A stretch of 64,000 nucleotides of DNA from Lachnospiraceae bacterium MC2017 (GTDB lineage: Bacteria; Bacillota; Clostridia; Lachnospirales; Lachnospiraceae): positions 1-64,000 of the forward strand of contig JNJK01000005.1 in assembly GCA_000701625.1 (NCBI GenBank), written 5' to 3'. Within the stretch, counting starts at the first letter, position 1. Every line of letters starts with the position of its first letter. The position numbers were made by a program, and so were the translations under genes. A model generated the notes under the pieces. It saw only the letters and a program-made list of their open reading frames with translations. It was not told the origin of the DNA and did not search any database. This document shows positions 9,034 through 18,295 of this stretch, piece after piece.

Positions 9034-9076
9034 AAAAAGACCAACATCCTCTTCTAAGAGTGACGCTGGTCTTTTT
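9034..9076. terminator. Bidirectional terminator between convergent genes
   Basis: AAAAAGACCA and TGGTCTTTTT enclose a further CTCTT/AAGAG stem. It lies 22 bp beyond the stop codon of the leftward HAD gene and would terminate it. Confidence 0.75.
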
Positions 9077-9097
9077 ATATAAGTCCCTATGACAAAA

Positions 9098-9811
9098 CTA
9101 CAACATTATATTCCCCAATTTTATCCCATCTTCCGTTATGCAATCGGCATAATTCTTAATAATGCCATTCTCCGGTATCGATGCAGGTTCATCAAGATAC
9201 GGCGGTGCATAGAGAACACCATGCATGCCGCACTTAGAAGATCCTATGGCATCCAATTCCAGATTATCACCGATAAAAATAATGTCATCCGGATTCTCAG
9301 AAGCCTTATTAATAACCAGCTTAAAGAATTCTTCGCTTGGCTTTTCACGATCAGCTTCTTCACTAGTGACGATAAAGTCGATGTACCCAGCAAGCTTCAG
9401 TTTATCAAGCTTTAGAAACTGTACGTAAGAGGTCATATTCGTACCGATACCAACTTTGCAGCCCTTTCCCCTGATCGCCTTCATCAAATCTTCGATACCG
9501 GGCTCGATCTCCATATTATCGAGAAGCGTCTGCCAGTAGTGAAGTGCCATATTGAGCGTATGGGGAAAAAGCGGCAGATCATTTTCCTCTAAAAAATACT
9601 GGTATCTAAGCACACGATTATGCATAGCAGGACGATCAGGAAGAGCATTAAATACGTGATCCTTTGCTTTCTTAAGTTCGCTCTTCGCTTTATCACGGTT
9701 CATTTGAAAGTGTTCTTCACAATAGTCATACATAGCTTCCATGGCAAGCCTGTCCGCTTTGTTAAAATTGTAAAGAGTATTATCAATATCGAAAAAAACA
9801 ACTTTTACCAT
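9098..9811 (-). CDS. HAD-superfamily hydrolase (YjjG-like)
   Basis: The 237-residue protein is a haloacid-dehalogenase-type phosphatase. Motif I is FFDIDNTLYNF (nucleophile D8, acid D10), motif II is GIGTNMTSY, the motif III Lys lies in EADREKPSEEFF and motif IV is IIFIGDNLELDAIGS. A helical cap of about 75 residues lies between motifs I and II, as in YjjG-type nucleotidases and similar phosphatases. I start it at 9811, with GGAAGG upstream; the longer frame to 9865 would overlap the preceding lipoprotein gene and lacks a binding site. The substrate is unknown. Confidence 0.9.
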   Translation of the reverse strand: MVKVVFFDIDNTLYNFNKADRLAMEAMYDYCEEHFQMNRDKAKSELKKAKDHVFNALPDRPAMHNRVLRYQYFLEENDLPLFPHTLNMALHYWQTLLDNMEIEPGIEDLMKAIRGKGCKVGIGTNMTSYVQFLKLDKLKLAGYIDFIVTSEEADREKPSEEFFKLVINKASENPDDIIFIGDNLELDAIGSSKCGMHGVLYAPPYLDEPASIPENGIIKNYADCITEDGIKLGNIML

Positions 9812-9833
9812 GTATGTATTTCCTTCCAAAAAA

Positions 9834-10952
9834 TCATGTGCTCTCCGGATTTTTATTGTCATCATCGGTTGTTTCCGTTGATTTTTCCTTTAATGACTGC
9901 TCCTCATAATCATAGTCATCAAGAGCATCCACCATAGATCCTGTAGGAGAGAAAAGCAAAACGGCAACGCGTCCGTTCTTATAAAGTCTGATATCATTAT
10001 CATTATTTTTGTATTCTTTTACAGCATCCTTGGCGAGTGTCGTTGCATCGTCCTCATCTTCACAGTAATAGATATTTGCATAACCATAAGGAGACGGTGC
10101 ATCCACCATGATTCGTTCAACTGCATCGATTCCGGTGGAGAAATCTTTATCTATATCATAATCCTTGGATATATTGAATGTATAGCTGCTATTGTCCTTC
10201 AACATACGATATGCAAGCTTCTCTGCCTTATTATCCTGAGAGATGGTAAGTCTTGAAACAGTATATTTATTTGTATTGTCTCCGACTTTATAAATATAAT
10301 TATGAGTCTCTCCATCCGCCGTGACGATCTTCACATGATCTTCACTCTGATAATCATAAATCGTGAAAAGAAGCGAACCGCTCTTATTATAAAATTTATA
10401 CTCAAGCGGTGTTCCATCCACTGAAAGATTTGATGCATGATCCTCATCGCCATAAGTATAGGTATTTACATACTTCACACATTCATCAATATCTTCTCCG
10501 GTGTAGAAATTAGTCTCCTTTGTATGGAACGGATCAGAGACAACTCCTTCTTTGTCCGCATTATTATCAGAAACCGACTCATCTTCGTCCGAAGCTTCGT
10601 TTTTACTAACAGATGTCTTATTTGATGATACCGAATTATGAGATATTCCTTTTGGTTTCTCTTCTTCGGGTTCTTCAGGCATTTCTTCCTGTGCTTCCTC
10701 TTCTGCAACCTCTGTCTCTGCCTCAGGAAGTATACTCTCCTCCGGAGCTTCCTCTTCTCCCTGTTCTTCCTGTTCTTCCTCTTCTTCCTCGTCATCCTCA
10801 TCTTCTGCATCGTCTTCAATTTCCGAAGCATCTTCAGCTTCTGCAGTTTCTTCTGTGATATGACCGAGTTCCGTAGAGTAAAGACCGCATCCTGACAGGG
10901 AACCAGCTATAAGCATTGACGATAGTGCTATTACTAAATACTTTCTGAACAT
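9834..10952 (-). CDS. Acidic-linker lipoprotein of unknown function
   Basis: The 372-residue protein begins with a lipoprotein signal peptide ending in LSGC, so it should be attached to the outer face of the membrane. A very Glu/Asp-rich low-complexity linker of about 60 residues follows, then a Ser/Asn/Lys stretch, and then a globular C-terminal domain of about 220 residues with alternating strands that I do not recognise. The ATG at 10952 is preferred over an upstream TTG because the hydrophobic signal starts there, although the binding site is weak. The HAD gene follows 22 bp downstream and is probably co-transcribed. Confidence 0.75.
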   Translation of the reverse strand: MFRKYLVIALSSMLIAGSLSGCGLYSTELGHITEETAEAEDASEIEDDAEDEDDEEEEEEQEEQGEEEAPEESILPEAETEVAEEEAQEEMPEEPEEEKPKGISHNSVSSNKTSVSKNEASDEDESVSDNNADKEGVVSDPFHTKETNFYTGEDIDECVKYVNTYTYGDEDHASNLSVDGTPLEYKFYNKSGSLLFTIYDYQSEDHVKIVTADGETHNYIYKVGDNTNKYTVSRLTISQDNKAEKLAYRMLKDNSSYTFNISKDYDIDKDFSTGIDAVERIMVDAPSPYGYANIYYCEDEDDATTLAKDAVKEYKNNDNDIRLYKNGRVAVLLFSPTGSMVDALDDYDYEEQSLKEKSTETTDDDNKNPEST

Positions 10953-11035
10953 AAAATAACCAACTTTCAATTTTGTTTTTTTCCTAAGTATTTGTTCTCT
11001 TTTTCTTAAGAAAAGATTTAAATTACAGAAAAAAA

Positions 11036-11056
11036 GAATCCGGCTTTGCCGGATTC
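11036..11056 (-). terminator. Terminator of the TPR-GGDEF gene
   Basis: GAATCCGGC-TTT-GCCGGATTC is a perfect 9-bp stem. On the minus strand it is followed by a run of seven T, 42 bp after the stop codon at 11098. Confidence 0.85.
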
Positions 11057-11097
11057 TCCTTTACTGTCAGAACCCAGAGGACTCTAAACAGCTATCA

Positions 11098-12660
11098 TTA
11101 TAGAAAATTCAGATTGATCGCGTCTCCTCCAAGGTTCTTTCCCTGATAAAGAGCATGATCTGCTCGTGTTGCCCAACTCTCCATATGATCAGAAGAATCG
11201 GGAACAGCACCAAATACTCCCTGTGAAATAGTGAAATCCGGAATATCTGTTTCCTTGATCTTTTCCTGTACATTCATTCGAATATGATGGCAGATGCGAT
11301 CCAGTTCATCCTGGCTCTGACCCGTGTACAAGATCATAAACTCATCTCCGCCATATCGTATCGGGAAACACTTCTCATCGGAAATATCCTTAAGCACCTC
11401 TGCAACCGCGGTAAGGCACTTATCTCCTGCAGCATGACCGTAAGTATCATTTATCTCCTTAAAATGATCTATATCCATCATCTCGATAGCAAACAGCATG
11501 GAATCAGACTCTGCTTTCTTATACATGGAGAAAAGCTTGTCGCGAAGTCTCCAACGGTTTGCGATACCTGTAAGTTCATCTGTACCGACTTTTTTCTGCA
11601 GCTCTCCATTTACCTTCCTGGAGCACTCCAGCGAACTCTGCAGATCCAGTACGAATCGTACTGTCTTACTATTCTGTTCCTGCTGTCTCCTAAAATACGT
11701 CCTGTACTTCCGGAGCTCGATCAGAAGTTCGTCCTCTCTATGCTGTTCTTCAAGAAGTTCCACCTTGAAATCAGATATCTTTAACTGAATTGCCGGAAAA
11801 TTTTCATTTCCAAGAGAATCTTCCATTTCTTCGAGAACACGTGAAAGAATATCATTCATACCCTTGTCACGCAGATACTTCATAAATAAGAGAATATACA
11901 TGAAATAATCTGAACGGTACGGATTATTGTCAAAATTCTGCATAACTCTCCGGACAGACTCCTCTTCATGCTCTATATCACCCTTTGCACTCTTGCAAAG
12001 AAGCTCGATTATAAGCATATCAAGCCCGGGTTCCTCATTATTCTCAGCATTAAAACGCCTGAGCTCAGCAATTATACGCTCTGCATGATCAAGCTTTCCC
12101 GCCTTCAGATCCAGTTTTGCGACCGTTGTCTGTATGATCGCATAGATACACCTAAATCTTGGATTTTCACGGCTTTTCAATATGCATCGTCTTGCAAGCA
12201 GCGCATACTGAAGTGCCTTATCTTCGTTCTCCGTCATGTCACAGATCTCACTGTAGTTTTCATAGATCAGTGCCATGTCAAAGATATCTTCATTTTCCTG
12301 CGCAAGCATCAAAGCTTCACGATAACTTGCAAAGGCATTACTGGTATCACCCTGATTGGAAAATACAACTCCGAGAAGAATATAGCAGCCTATTTCTTTA
12401 TACCAGTTTCCTACGCGCTCAAATCCTCGTATAGCACGCTTCATATGGTAAAGACAACTATCTACATTTCCGATACAGTACCATGCATCTCCGGCAAAAA
12501 AATCAGCATATCCCATCAATTCATCATTTCCTGCCTCAGATGCTTCTTTATAAAGTATTTCTGCAAGTGGAATTACTTTTTCAGGCTCACTAAATCTGAG
12601 TTCATCCATTTCCCTGAGCCTGACTTGTATATCTTCTGAGAAATCAGAATATTCTTTCAT
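11098..12660 (-). CDS. Cytoplasmic diguanylate cyclase with TPR-like sensor region
   Basis: The 520-residue protein has roughly 340 residues of helical TPR-like repeats (for example CYILLGVVFSNQGDTSNAFASYREAL) and a C-terminal GGDEF domain with an intact YGGDEF motif at residues 436-441. It should therefore make c-di-GMP from two GTP. The usual RxxD inhibitory site before the motif is missing (the equivalent positions read DEKC), so product inhibition through that site is not expected. No transmembrane segment is seen. TPR repeats suggest control by a protein or peptide partner. It lies 127 bp downstream of the signalling operon and has its own possible promoter and its own terminator. Confidence 0.92.
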   Translation of the reverse strand: MKEYSDFSEDIQVRLREMDELRFSEPEKVIPLAEILYKEASEAGNDELMGYADFFAGDAWYCIGNVDSCLYHMKRAIRGFERVGNWYKEIGCYILLGVVFSNQGDTSNAFASYREALMLAQENEDIFDMALIYENYSEICDMTENEDKALQYALLARRCILKSRENPRFRCIYAIIQTTVAKLDLKAGKLDHAERIIAELRRFNAENNEEPGLDMLIIELLCKSAKGDIEHEEESVRRVMQNFDNNPYRSDYFMYILLFMKYLRDKGMNDILSRVLEEMEDSLGNENFPAIQLKISDFKVELLEEQHREDELLIELRKYRTYFRRQQEQNSKTVRFVLDLQSSLECSRKVNGELQKKVGTDELTGIANRWRLRDKLFSMYKKAESDSMLFAIEMMDIDHFKEINDTYGHAAGDKCLTAVAEVLKDISDEKCFPIRYGGDEFMILYTGQSQDELDRICHHIRMNVQEKIKETDIPDFTISQGVFGAVPDSSDHMESWATRADHALYQGKNLGGDAINLNFL

Positions 12661-12701
12661 AGCTTAACCCCTATCAACTTAACTCCAAATCGTTGAAATA
12701 C

Positions 12702-12730
12702 ACGATAACATTATCATCGTATTTTGTAAA
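12702..12730 (-). promoter_or_regulatory. Possible promoter of the TPR-GGDEF gene
   Basis: On the minus strand TTTACA (12725-12730), a 17-bp spacer and TATCGT (12702-12707) lie about 42 bp upstream of the ATG. The -10 match is only four of six. Confidence 0.35.
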
Positions 12731-12787
12731 GTCTAACGGTTCCACTTGCGTTGTAGTTACGTGGGAGTCGATTCGGGATTTAAGGAA

Positions 12788-13549
12788 TTAACGCTCTGTT
12801 CCAAAATAACTATTAAGACGTTCAATTATTTGTTTCTCATCCGTCTTTAAGAGATACCCTTCCGGTTTTTCTCTCATAGCTTCCATAACGGCATTTTTTT
12901 CATTTCTGCCGGTCAGGAAAAATACAGGAATGTCCCTGCTCCTGAGATTTGCACGTATCTTTTTTAATACTTCAGGTCCCTTCATTATAGGCATCTCGTA
13001 ATCGAGCAGGATCAGATCCGGAAGATGATCATCCAGATAATTTAGCGCACTTACACCGGAATTAACGATAGTAACATCATAAAATCCTGTTTTTTTAAGC
13101 CAACGTGAGGCTGCCTGAAGGAATGTGGAATCATCATCTATAAGCAGGATCTTGTATCTCTTTTTCCTTCCCGCAGCATTGAGGATGGTATGTATCTCAT
13201 GAATGAGGTTACGTATATTTACCGGTCGTATCATCGGCAGATCAATTATATTTTTCGGTATGATCTCGCAAAGTTTTTCTGTTTCCATTTCAGACCCGAT
13301 GGTCGCAAGTATCTTATCATTTTCTTCAAATAATACCTGTATGTAAGTCAGGATTTCCCTTTTCCTGCTTAACTGTGCATCGAGATAAAGAATGATAACA
13401 TCAGAATCACTCGTTCCTTCAAGTATCGCTTCTCTGTCATATCCACAGGTTGTGATTCCAAAACCATCTTCTATCAAAGCATTTTTTAAGGCATCGGTCG
13501 TGAAATTAAACTTGCTGCTGACAAGCAGTATTCTGTCTTGATGTTTCAT
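12788..13549 (-). CDS. Tandem-receiver response regulator, first receiver degenerate
   Basis: The 253-residue protein contains two receiver-like domains and nothing else. The second (residues 132-250) has all key residues: DDD at 138-140, phospho-acceptor D183 in ILLDYEMP, T213 and K235. The first (residues 5-122) keeps the fold pattern, but its acidic pocket is replaced by LLVSSK and the phospho-acceptor strand reads VIILYLDA, so it is probably not phosphorylated. It lacks a DNA-binding or enzymatic output and most likely acts by protein contact. It is the last gene of the five-gene unit, 15 bp after the hybrid kinase gene, its likely partner. Confidence 0.88.
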   Translation of the reverse strand: MKHQDRILLVSSKFNFTTDALKNALIEDGFGITTCGYDREAILEGTSDSDVIILYLDAQLSRKREILTYIQVLFEENDKILATIGSEMETEKLCEIIPKNIIDLPMIRPVNIRNLIHEIHTILNAAGRKKRYKILLIDDDSTFLQAASRWLKKTGFYDVTIVNSGVSALNYLDDHLPDLILLDYEMPIMKGPEVLKKIRANLRSRDIPVFFLTGRNEKNAVMEAMREKPEGYLLKTDEKQIIERLNSYFGTER

Positions 13550-13564
13550 GTTTTTACCCCCGTT

Positions 13565-16500
13565 TTATACTTCTATATTCTTTAGAAGCATGGTAAGTTT
13601 TTGCCAGTCAGGTCCAACTGCAGCGCTTGATATCTGCTTATAAAGATCCCTGTCCTTTTCAGGAACTTTGTACTGTTTCAGCATGTCAAGTATCATTCCA
13701 AGATTGCTGTGATCATAATCAGCCACAAATCCCTGTAATGCCATCAGTGCTTCTACCCATTCTTCCTGTTCCATTTCCGGCCGCTCATCATTCGGATCAT
13801 CCTTTTCGCCAAGGCAATAATCCAGTCTGCTATACAGCTGATCCGCGAGCTGCATGAGTTCCGGTGTATCTTTCTTTATGATGTCCACACGGTTTTCATC
13901 ACCTGCTTTTTCCAGTGCCGCTGCCAGCGATGCCAGTTTCGTACATCCGATAATACGCGCCGAGCTCTTAAGCGCGTGAACCTTTATAGTATAATTCGGA
14001 ATATCTCCGTGTTGTAAAAAGGTGCGGATGGATCCAACCTGATCCTTAAACCCTTTATAAAAGGTATCAAGAGTCGCAAGAAAAGCTTCTATTGAACCGC
14101 AATTATGTATACCGTCACGAACCGAAAGATTCGGAATATCTTCCAGTCCCTCCGGAAGCGGCATCTCCGGCTCTTCATCTTCCTGAGAAGAAATTCCCAT
14201 CACCGCATCCATATTTATCTTTATCTTTTCCTGAGGCAGATAGAAAAGAAGTTTATCCTGCAGAAGTTCCGGGTCAACGGGCTTAGTTATCACATCATCA
14301 AACCCAGCTTTACGGTATTCTTCCATAGCACCTGTCACAGCATTTGCAGTAAGACAGATAAACGGGGTATTTTTGCATTCATTCTCATCCATGGCACGAA
14401 TCGCCTGCAATGTCTCTATACCTGTCATATTCGGCATTCTGAAATCGAGAAATACAATATCATAATGAATGTGTCTGACCCTGTCTATGGCTTCCTGTCC
14501 ACTTTCTGCAGTATCAACCTGAATCTTATTCTGCTTAAGCAAGGCCTTTATGACTGTAAGATTCATCGGTGTATCGTCCACCACGAGAACAATGGAATCC
14601 GGAGCAGTAAACTGAGGCAGTTTATTTCTCAGTTCTCCATTCTTGTGCTCAAATGAAGGCTTTCCCATAGGTGCGCCGGATTTAATCTTCTGCTTTAAGC
14701 TAAATGAAAATATAGATCCCTTTCCATATTCGCTCTCTATCTCCAGATCGGTATCCATGAGGTTTAACAGCTGTCTCGTGATACCCATTCCAAGACCTGT
14801 TCCTTCGATATTTCTGTTTCGCTTTTCATCAAGTCTCTGGAAAGAATCAAAGATTTTCGTTATATCTTCTTTCTTAATTCCGATTCCCTGGTCTTCAACT
14901 GAAATATGCAGGATCACTTCCGTCGCATGAAGCTCTTTTAATCCTACACGGAAAGTAACGGTTCCCTTTTCGGAATACTTTACGGCATTTGTAAGGATAT
15001 TCGTAATTGCCTGTTTGATCCTGACTTCATCTCCAAAAAGAGCTTCCGGTATATCCGGATCCGCCTCGACCACAAACTTCAAGCCCTTATCATCTGCGCG
15101 TTTCTTTATCATCTGATAAAGATCCCTTATCATTTCCGCAGGTTTATACTCAACCGGTATGATCGTGAGTCTGCCGGATTCTATCTTTGAAAAATCAAGA
15201 ATGTCATTTATGATGCCAAGAAGCTCCACGCCTGCATTTCTTAGATCATTCGCATAACCCAGGATACTTTCATCACTGCATTCACGTATGATCATCTCAT
15301 CCATGCCGAGGATTGCATTTATAGGCGTTCTGATCTCGTGAGACATATTGGACAAAAAATCAGACTTTGCCTTACTCGCATGTTCTGCGTTTTCCAATGC
15401 ATCATTCAGATCATCCGTGATCGCCAGCAAAAATGATGTATTCCTGTCTGCAAGAGGATGGATCAGATTTTTTTTCATAAAAGTCCGGACATTAAATACA
15501 TAATGTTCTTTTCTGCATGAAGGTGCGCCTTCCCTGAGACCTACAACGACCGCACAGGTATTATGAACTCCTCCTGTACCTTCCCTGTATAAAATCTGAC
15601 CTCTGGCCCTTAGATACTGGGAATTCGGACAAATATTCTGGAAACAGAGAAGTTCTCTTTCCTCGCTTCCGATAAAGTCTTTCCTCATGCCGCTGCCAAA
15701 GTAAAACATAACTTCCGGTGAAAAATCAGCCATATACCTGCTTAACTCAACTGATTCATCAAACATCATGTCAGGATCCGCCGATGAAAAGCAGATATTA
15801 TCCTCATCATGAATATCTCCGATAAAATACAGTTCTCCTGCGGCATCACAAAAGTAAGGAATACGACTCAGATATTCATCGTTCCTTTTTATAGCAAACG
15901 GAAACTGCCTGATATTTTCTATAAAAGCATCATCAGGTTCTACATGCAGATATTTCCTATAGATCTCCGTCGCAGGCTTACCGTCTATTTTCTTTATAAT
16001 AGCCTCGCCAAGCGAAAACCTTAGCATCTTTGTACGAGTAGCTATAGTGAATGACTTTCCAAGAGGCTTCCAGCCATTAAGGAGTTCTGTATGAACAGAA
16101 AGATCCTTTCCTGAAAAAATAATAAAAGAAATCCCACGGCGCCTGCAGCCATCCTGCCATAAGTAATGTTCTTCTTCATCATTAACATCAAAGTCCGCAG
16201 TCCAGGAACCAAATACCGGTATGTTATATTTCTTTTCAAAGCGGGATAAAGGTTCTGAAATCTTAATATTTCCACCTGCCGCAAGAGCCATGACCGCAAC
16301 CGGATCCTCGGTTTTCTCTATCTTTCTTCCGAGCTCGCGACAGATCTCATCCTCTGTCGTTCCGGTAAAATCATTTGAAAAAATGGATACTTCAGATGTA
16401 TCAAACTGACAGAAAGACAATCTTAAAAATCTTTCTCCCTTTAATGATTGTATCTTACAAATACCTGTCACAAACAAATACGGAAAAGCATCATTGATCT

Positions 16501-16657
16501 TCGAAAAGATCTTTGACAATTTTTCTTCCGTTATTCCGACAGAATAAGAGAGAAGAAACAAATTTTGGGTGTTCTTTCCCTTTAATATCTGTTCCAGCTT
16601 ATTGAACAAACTATGCAGATCAGATTCCCGCATAAGGGTAAATGTCGCCTGAATCAT
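13565..16657 (-). CDS. FIST-domain hybrid histidine kinase with receiver and HPt domains
   Basis: The 1030-residue cytoplasmic protein starts with a FIST sensor region (FIST_N about 25-195, FIST_C about 200-400, with WKPLGKSFTIATRT and KKIDGKPATEIYRKYL). FIST domains are thought to bind small ligands such as amino acids. Then come HisKA with H440 in SHEIRTPINAIL, an ATPase domain (NILTNAVKYSEKG, DQGIGI, GTGLGMGI), a receiver with D738 (VFLDFRMP) and an HPt domain with H894 (VHALKSSARI). All phosphorelay residues are present, so a complete His-Asp-His relay sits in one chain and could pass phosphate to the adjacent tandem-receiver protein. The start codon is coupled to the upstream EAL gene's stop. 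Confidence 0.93.
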   Translation of the reverse strand: MIQATFTLMRESDLHSLFNKLEQILKGKNTQNLFLLSYSVGITEEKLSKIFSKINDAFPYLFVTGICKIQSLKGERFLRLSFCQFDTSEVSIFSNDFTGTTEDEICRELGRKIEKTEDPVAVMALAAGGNIKISEPLSRFEKKYNIPVFGSWTADFDVNDEEEHYLWQDGCRRRGISFIIFSGKDLSVHTELLNGWKPLGKSFTIATRTKMLRFSLGEAIIKKIDGKPATEIYRKYLHVEPDDAFIENIRQFPFAIKRNDEYLSRIPYFCDAAGELYFIGDIHDEDNICFSSADPDMMFDESVELSRYMADFSPEVMFYFGSGMRKDFIGSEERELLCFQNICPNSQYLRARGQILYREGTGGVHNTCAVVVGLREGAPSCRKEHYVFNVRTFMKKNLIHPLADRNTSFLLAITDDLNDALENAEHASKAKSDFLSNMSHEIRTPINAILGMDEMIIRECSDESILGYANDLRNAGVELLGIINDILDFSKIESGRLTIIPVEYKPAEMIRDLYQMIKKRADDKGLKFVVEADPDIPEALFGDEVRIKQAITNILTNAVKYSEKGTVTFRVGLKELHATEVILHISVEDQGIGIKKEDITKIFDSFQRLDEKRNRNIEGTGLGMGITRQLLNLMDTDLEIESEYGKGSIFSFSLKQKIKSGAPMGKPSFEHKNGELRNKLPQFTAPDSIVLVVDDTPMNLTVIKALLKQNKIQVDTAESGQEAIDRVRHIHYDIVFLDFRMPNMTGIETLQAIRAMDENECKNTPFICLTANAVTGAMEEYRKAGFDDVITKPVDPELLQDKLLFYLPQEKIKINMDAVMGISSQEDEEPEMPLPEGLEDIPNLSVRDGIHNCGSIEAFLATLDTFYKGFKDQVGSIRTFLQHGDIPNYTIKVHALKSSARIIGCTKLASLAAALEKAGDENRVDIIKKDTPELMQLADQLYSRLDYCLGEKDDPNDERPEMEQEEWVEALMALQGFVADYDHSNLGMILDMLKQYKVPEKDRDLYKQISSAAVGPDWQKLTMLLKNIEV

Positions 16658-16660
16658 ATC

Positions 16661-18286
16661 TCATCCCTCTTTCCGAGACATCTTTTCACCTGTCGGACCT
16701 CCCTTTTCAGTCCTGATGATGGCAGACAGTATTATGTCATTATCATCACTCTGAATATTAATGAGAAGGTATCTCTTAGGGTAAACTTTTCCATCATCCA
16801 TGATCGTATTAAAAACATTTGTAAGATACATATAGTCCCCTGCATGCAGGCGATCCCAAAATGTATCCACGTTCATGAATTTCAAAAATTCTTCTCTTTC
16901 CGCCTTTACGATATACTGCTCGCTAAAATCACGAAGCACCTCTCTAATATTTGTCCCTGCATGTATCCCTCCGTATTCACAGGTATTTAAATATGTGTTT
17001 TCGATTATCCCCGAAGGCATATTTATAAGGTCAAAGCGGTCAAATACGGTATAAATTCCTTCCATAGCTTTATTGTAATCATGAATACGGCTTCTTGAGA
17101 TTTCTAGAGCCTGTGATGTATATAGAACAAATGCTATTGCTCCAGATCTTGTATTTCGGGCAATAAAGTTGCCCTTTAGATCAACGATCTTTTCCTGTAA
17201 GAGAAAGAAAAGTTGTGCACCGCTCATTCCCTGCGACAGCTGCTTTATAAAAGAATGCAGATTTTCCTGAAGCATACCGGAACGCTGGTTAAAAAGGTAC
17301 TCCATTGATTCGGCTGTGAGTCCAAGACTTCTTAAGTACATCCTGTAGGATTCATTAATGTACAAAAACTTATATGTATGATCAACATATTCCATTACTG
17401 CCAGAGACTCAGCAGTGCCTATCCTCTGATTCGCAGTATGCATATTAGAAGCCTCTATCTCTATCTGTCCGATAGCATTGTAATAGGGCGCTTCTTCAAG
17501 AGCCTCCATCTCCATGTCTGAATTAACCAGTTCCTCCTGACTTAATGGTTCAGAAAAATAAGAGCCCTGAGCCATTTCACATCCGAGCTTATAAAAGAAA
17601 TTATACTGATCCGCTGTTTCAATGCCGGCTATAGCCGTTCCTATCTTCATGCATTTAGCCATATTGATAGTATAGGCCAGCATGGTACGGGCACGTGCTT
17701 CACCTTCTGCTCCGTATACATCATCAAAAAAATCAATATTAAACTTTATAACGCTATATGGAAACTTTTTAAGTCCCTCAAGAGACGCATAGCTACGCCC
17801 GAAATCATCCAGCCATATCTTGCATCCGTAAGACATAAAATTCCTTATACATTCGCCCTTTTGAATTTCATATCTATTGTCTGTGTAATCAAGTATTTCA
17901 AAATTCAGATATTCTTCCGGAATACCATAGGCATGTATCACTTCGATCACAGAGTCCGCATAACTATCATCAGCAAAATCCGCAACTGAAATCTTTACTG
18001 AAACCGGTACGCACGGAAGTTTTTTTTCTACAGCTTCCTGAAGATCTTCGAGCACCTGTTTTAAGACATACATATCCAGTTTCTTTGTAAGATCATGTTT
18101 TGACAAAGCCTGCCAGACGTTTGTCATGGACAGTTCACCCTTTTCCGGATCGATCCACTTTGCAAACGCTTCCGTTCCACATATTTTTTTTGACACGATA
18201 CGGACAATTGGCTGATAATAGACCTTTATCCAATCCTCGCTAAGGGCTTTATCTAAATTGTCAATGATGTACTTCTCGTTCTCCAT
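16661..18286 (-). CDS. Degenerate EAL-domain protein with PAS-like C-terminus
   Basis: The 541-residue protein has an N-terminal EAL fold (residues about 5-255) in which catalytic positions have changed. The EAL motif reads EAF (39-41), the metal-binding Asn of VSxNxS is K98, and the Glu of the AEGVE motif is A220. The DD pair (160-161), K181 and Q240 remain. Loss of the Asn and a Glu should prevent two-metal hydrolysis, so it probably binds c-di-GMP or acts as a scaffold rather than degrading it. The remaining 285 residues resemble PAS-like sensor domains. Only 3 bp separate it from the kinase gene downstream and 9 bp from the next EAL gene upstream. Confidence 0.85.
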   Translation of the reverse strand: MENEKYIIDNLDKALSEDWIKVYYQPIVRIVSKKICGTEAFAKWIDPEKGELSMTNVWQALSKHDLTKKLDMYVLKQVLEDLQEAVEKKLPCVPVSVKISVADFADDSYADSVIEVIHAYGIPEEYLNFEILDYTDNRYEIQKGECIRNFMSYGCKIWLDDFGRSYASLEGLKKFPYSVIKFNIDFFDDVYGAEGEARARTMLAYTINMAKCMKIGTAIAGIETADQYNFFYKLGCEMAQGSYFSEPLSQEELVNSDMEMEALEEAPYYNAIGQIEIEASNMHTANQRIGTAESLAVMEYVDHTYKFLYINESYRMYLRSLGLTAESMEYLFNQRSGMLQENLHSFIKQLSQGMSGAQLFFLLQEKIVDLKGNFIARNTRSGAIAFVLYTSQALEISRSRIHDYNKAMEGIYTVFDRFDLINMPSGIIENTYLNTCEYGGIHAGTNIREVLRDFSEQYIVKAEREEFLKFMNVDTFWDRLHAGDYMYLTNVFNTIMDDGKVYPKRYLLINIQSDDNDIILSAIIRTEKGGPTGEKMSRKEG

Positions 18287-18295
18287 CTCTTACCC

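Larger units (their letters stand above)
8744..9097. other. Intergenic region with two terminators, no gene
   Basis: The 354-bp gap between the symporter and the convergent HAD gene contains two strong hairpins (8840-8896 and 9034-9076) and otherwise nothing I can assign. Short reading frames here lack ribosome binding sites. Confidence 0.6.

Noticed and set aside
11968-12639. 223-codon open frame on the plus strand
   Set aside because: It is antisense to the TPR part of the GGDEF protein, with biased composition and no recognisable domain.
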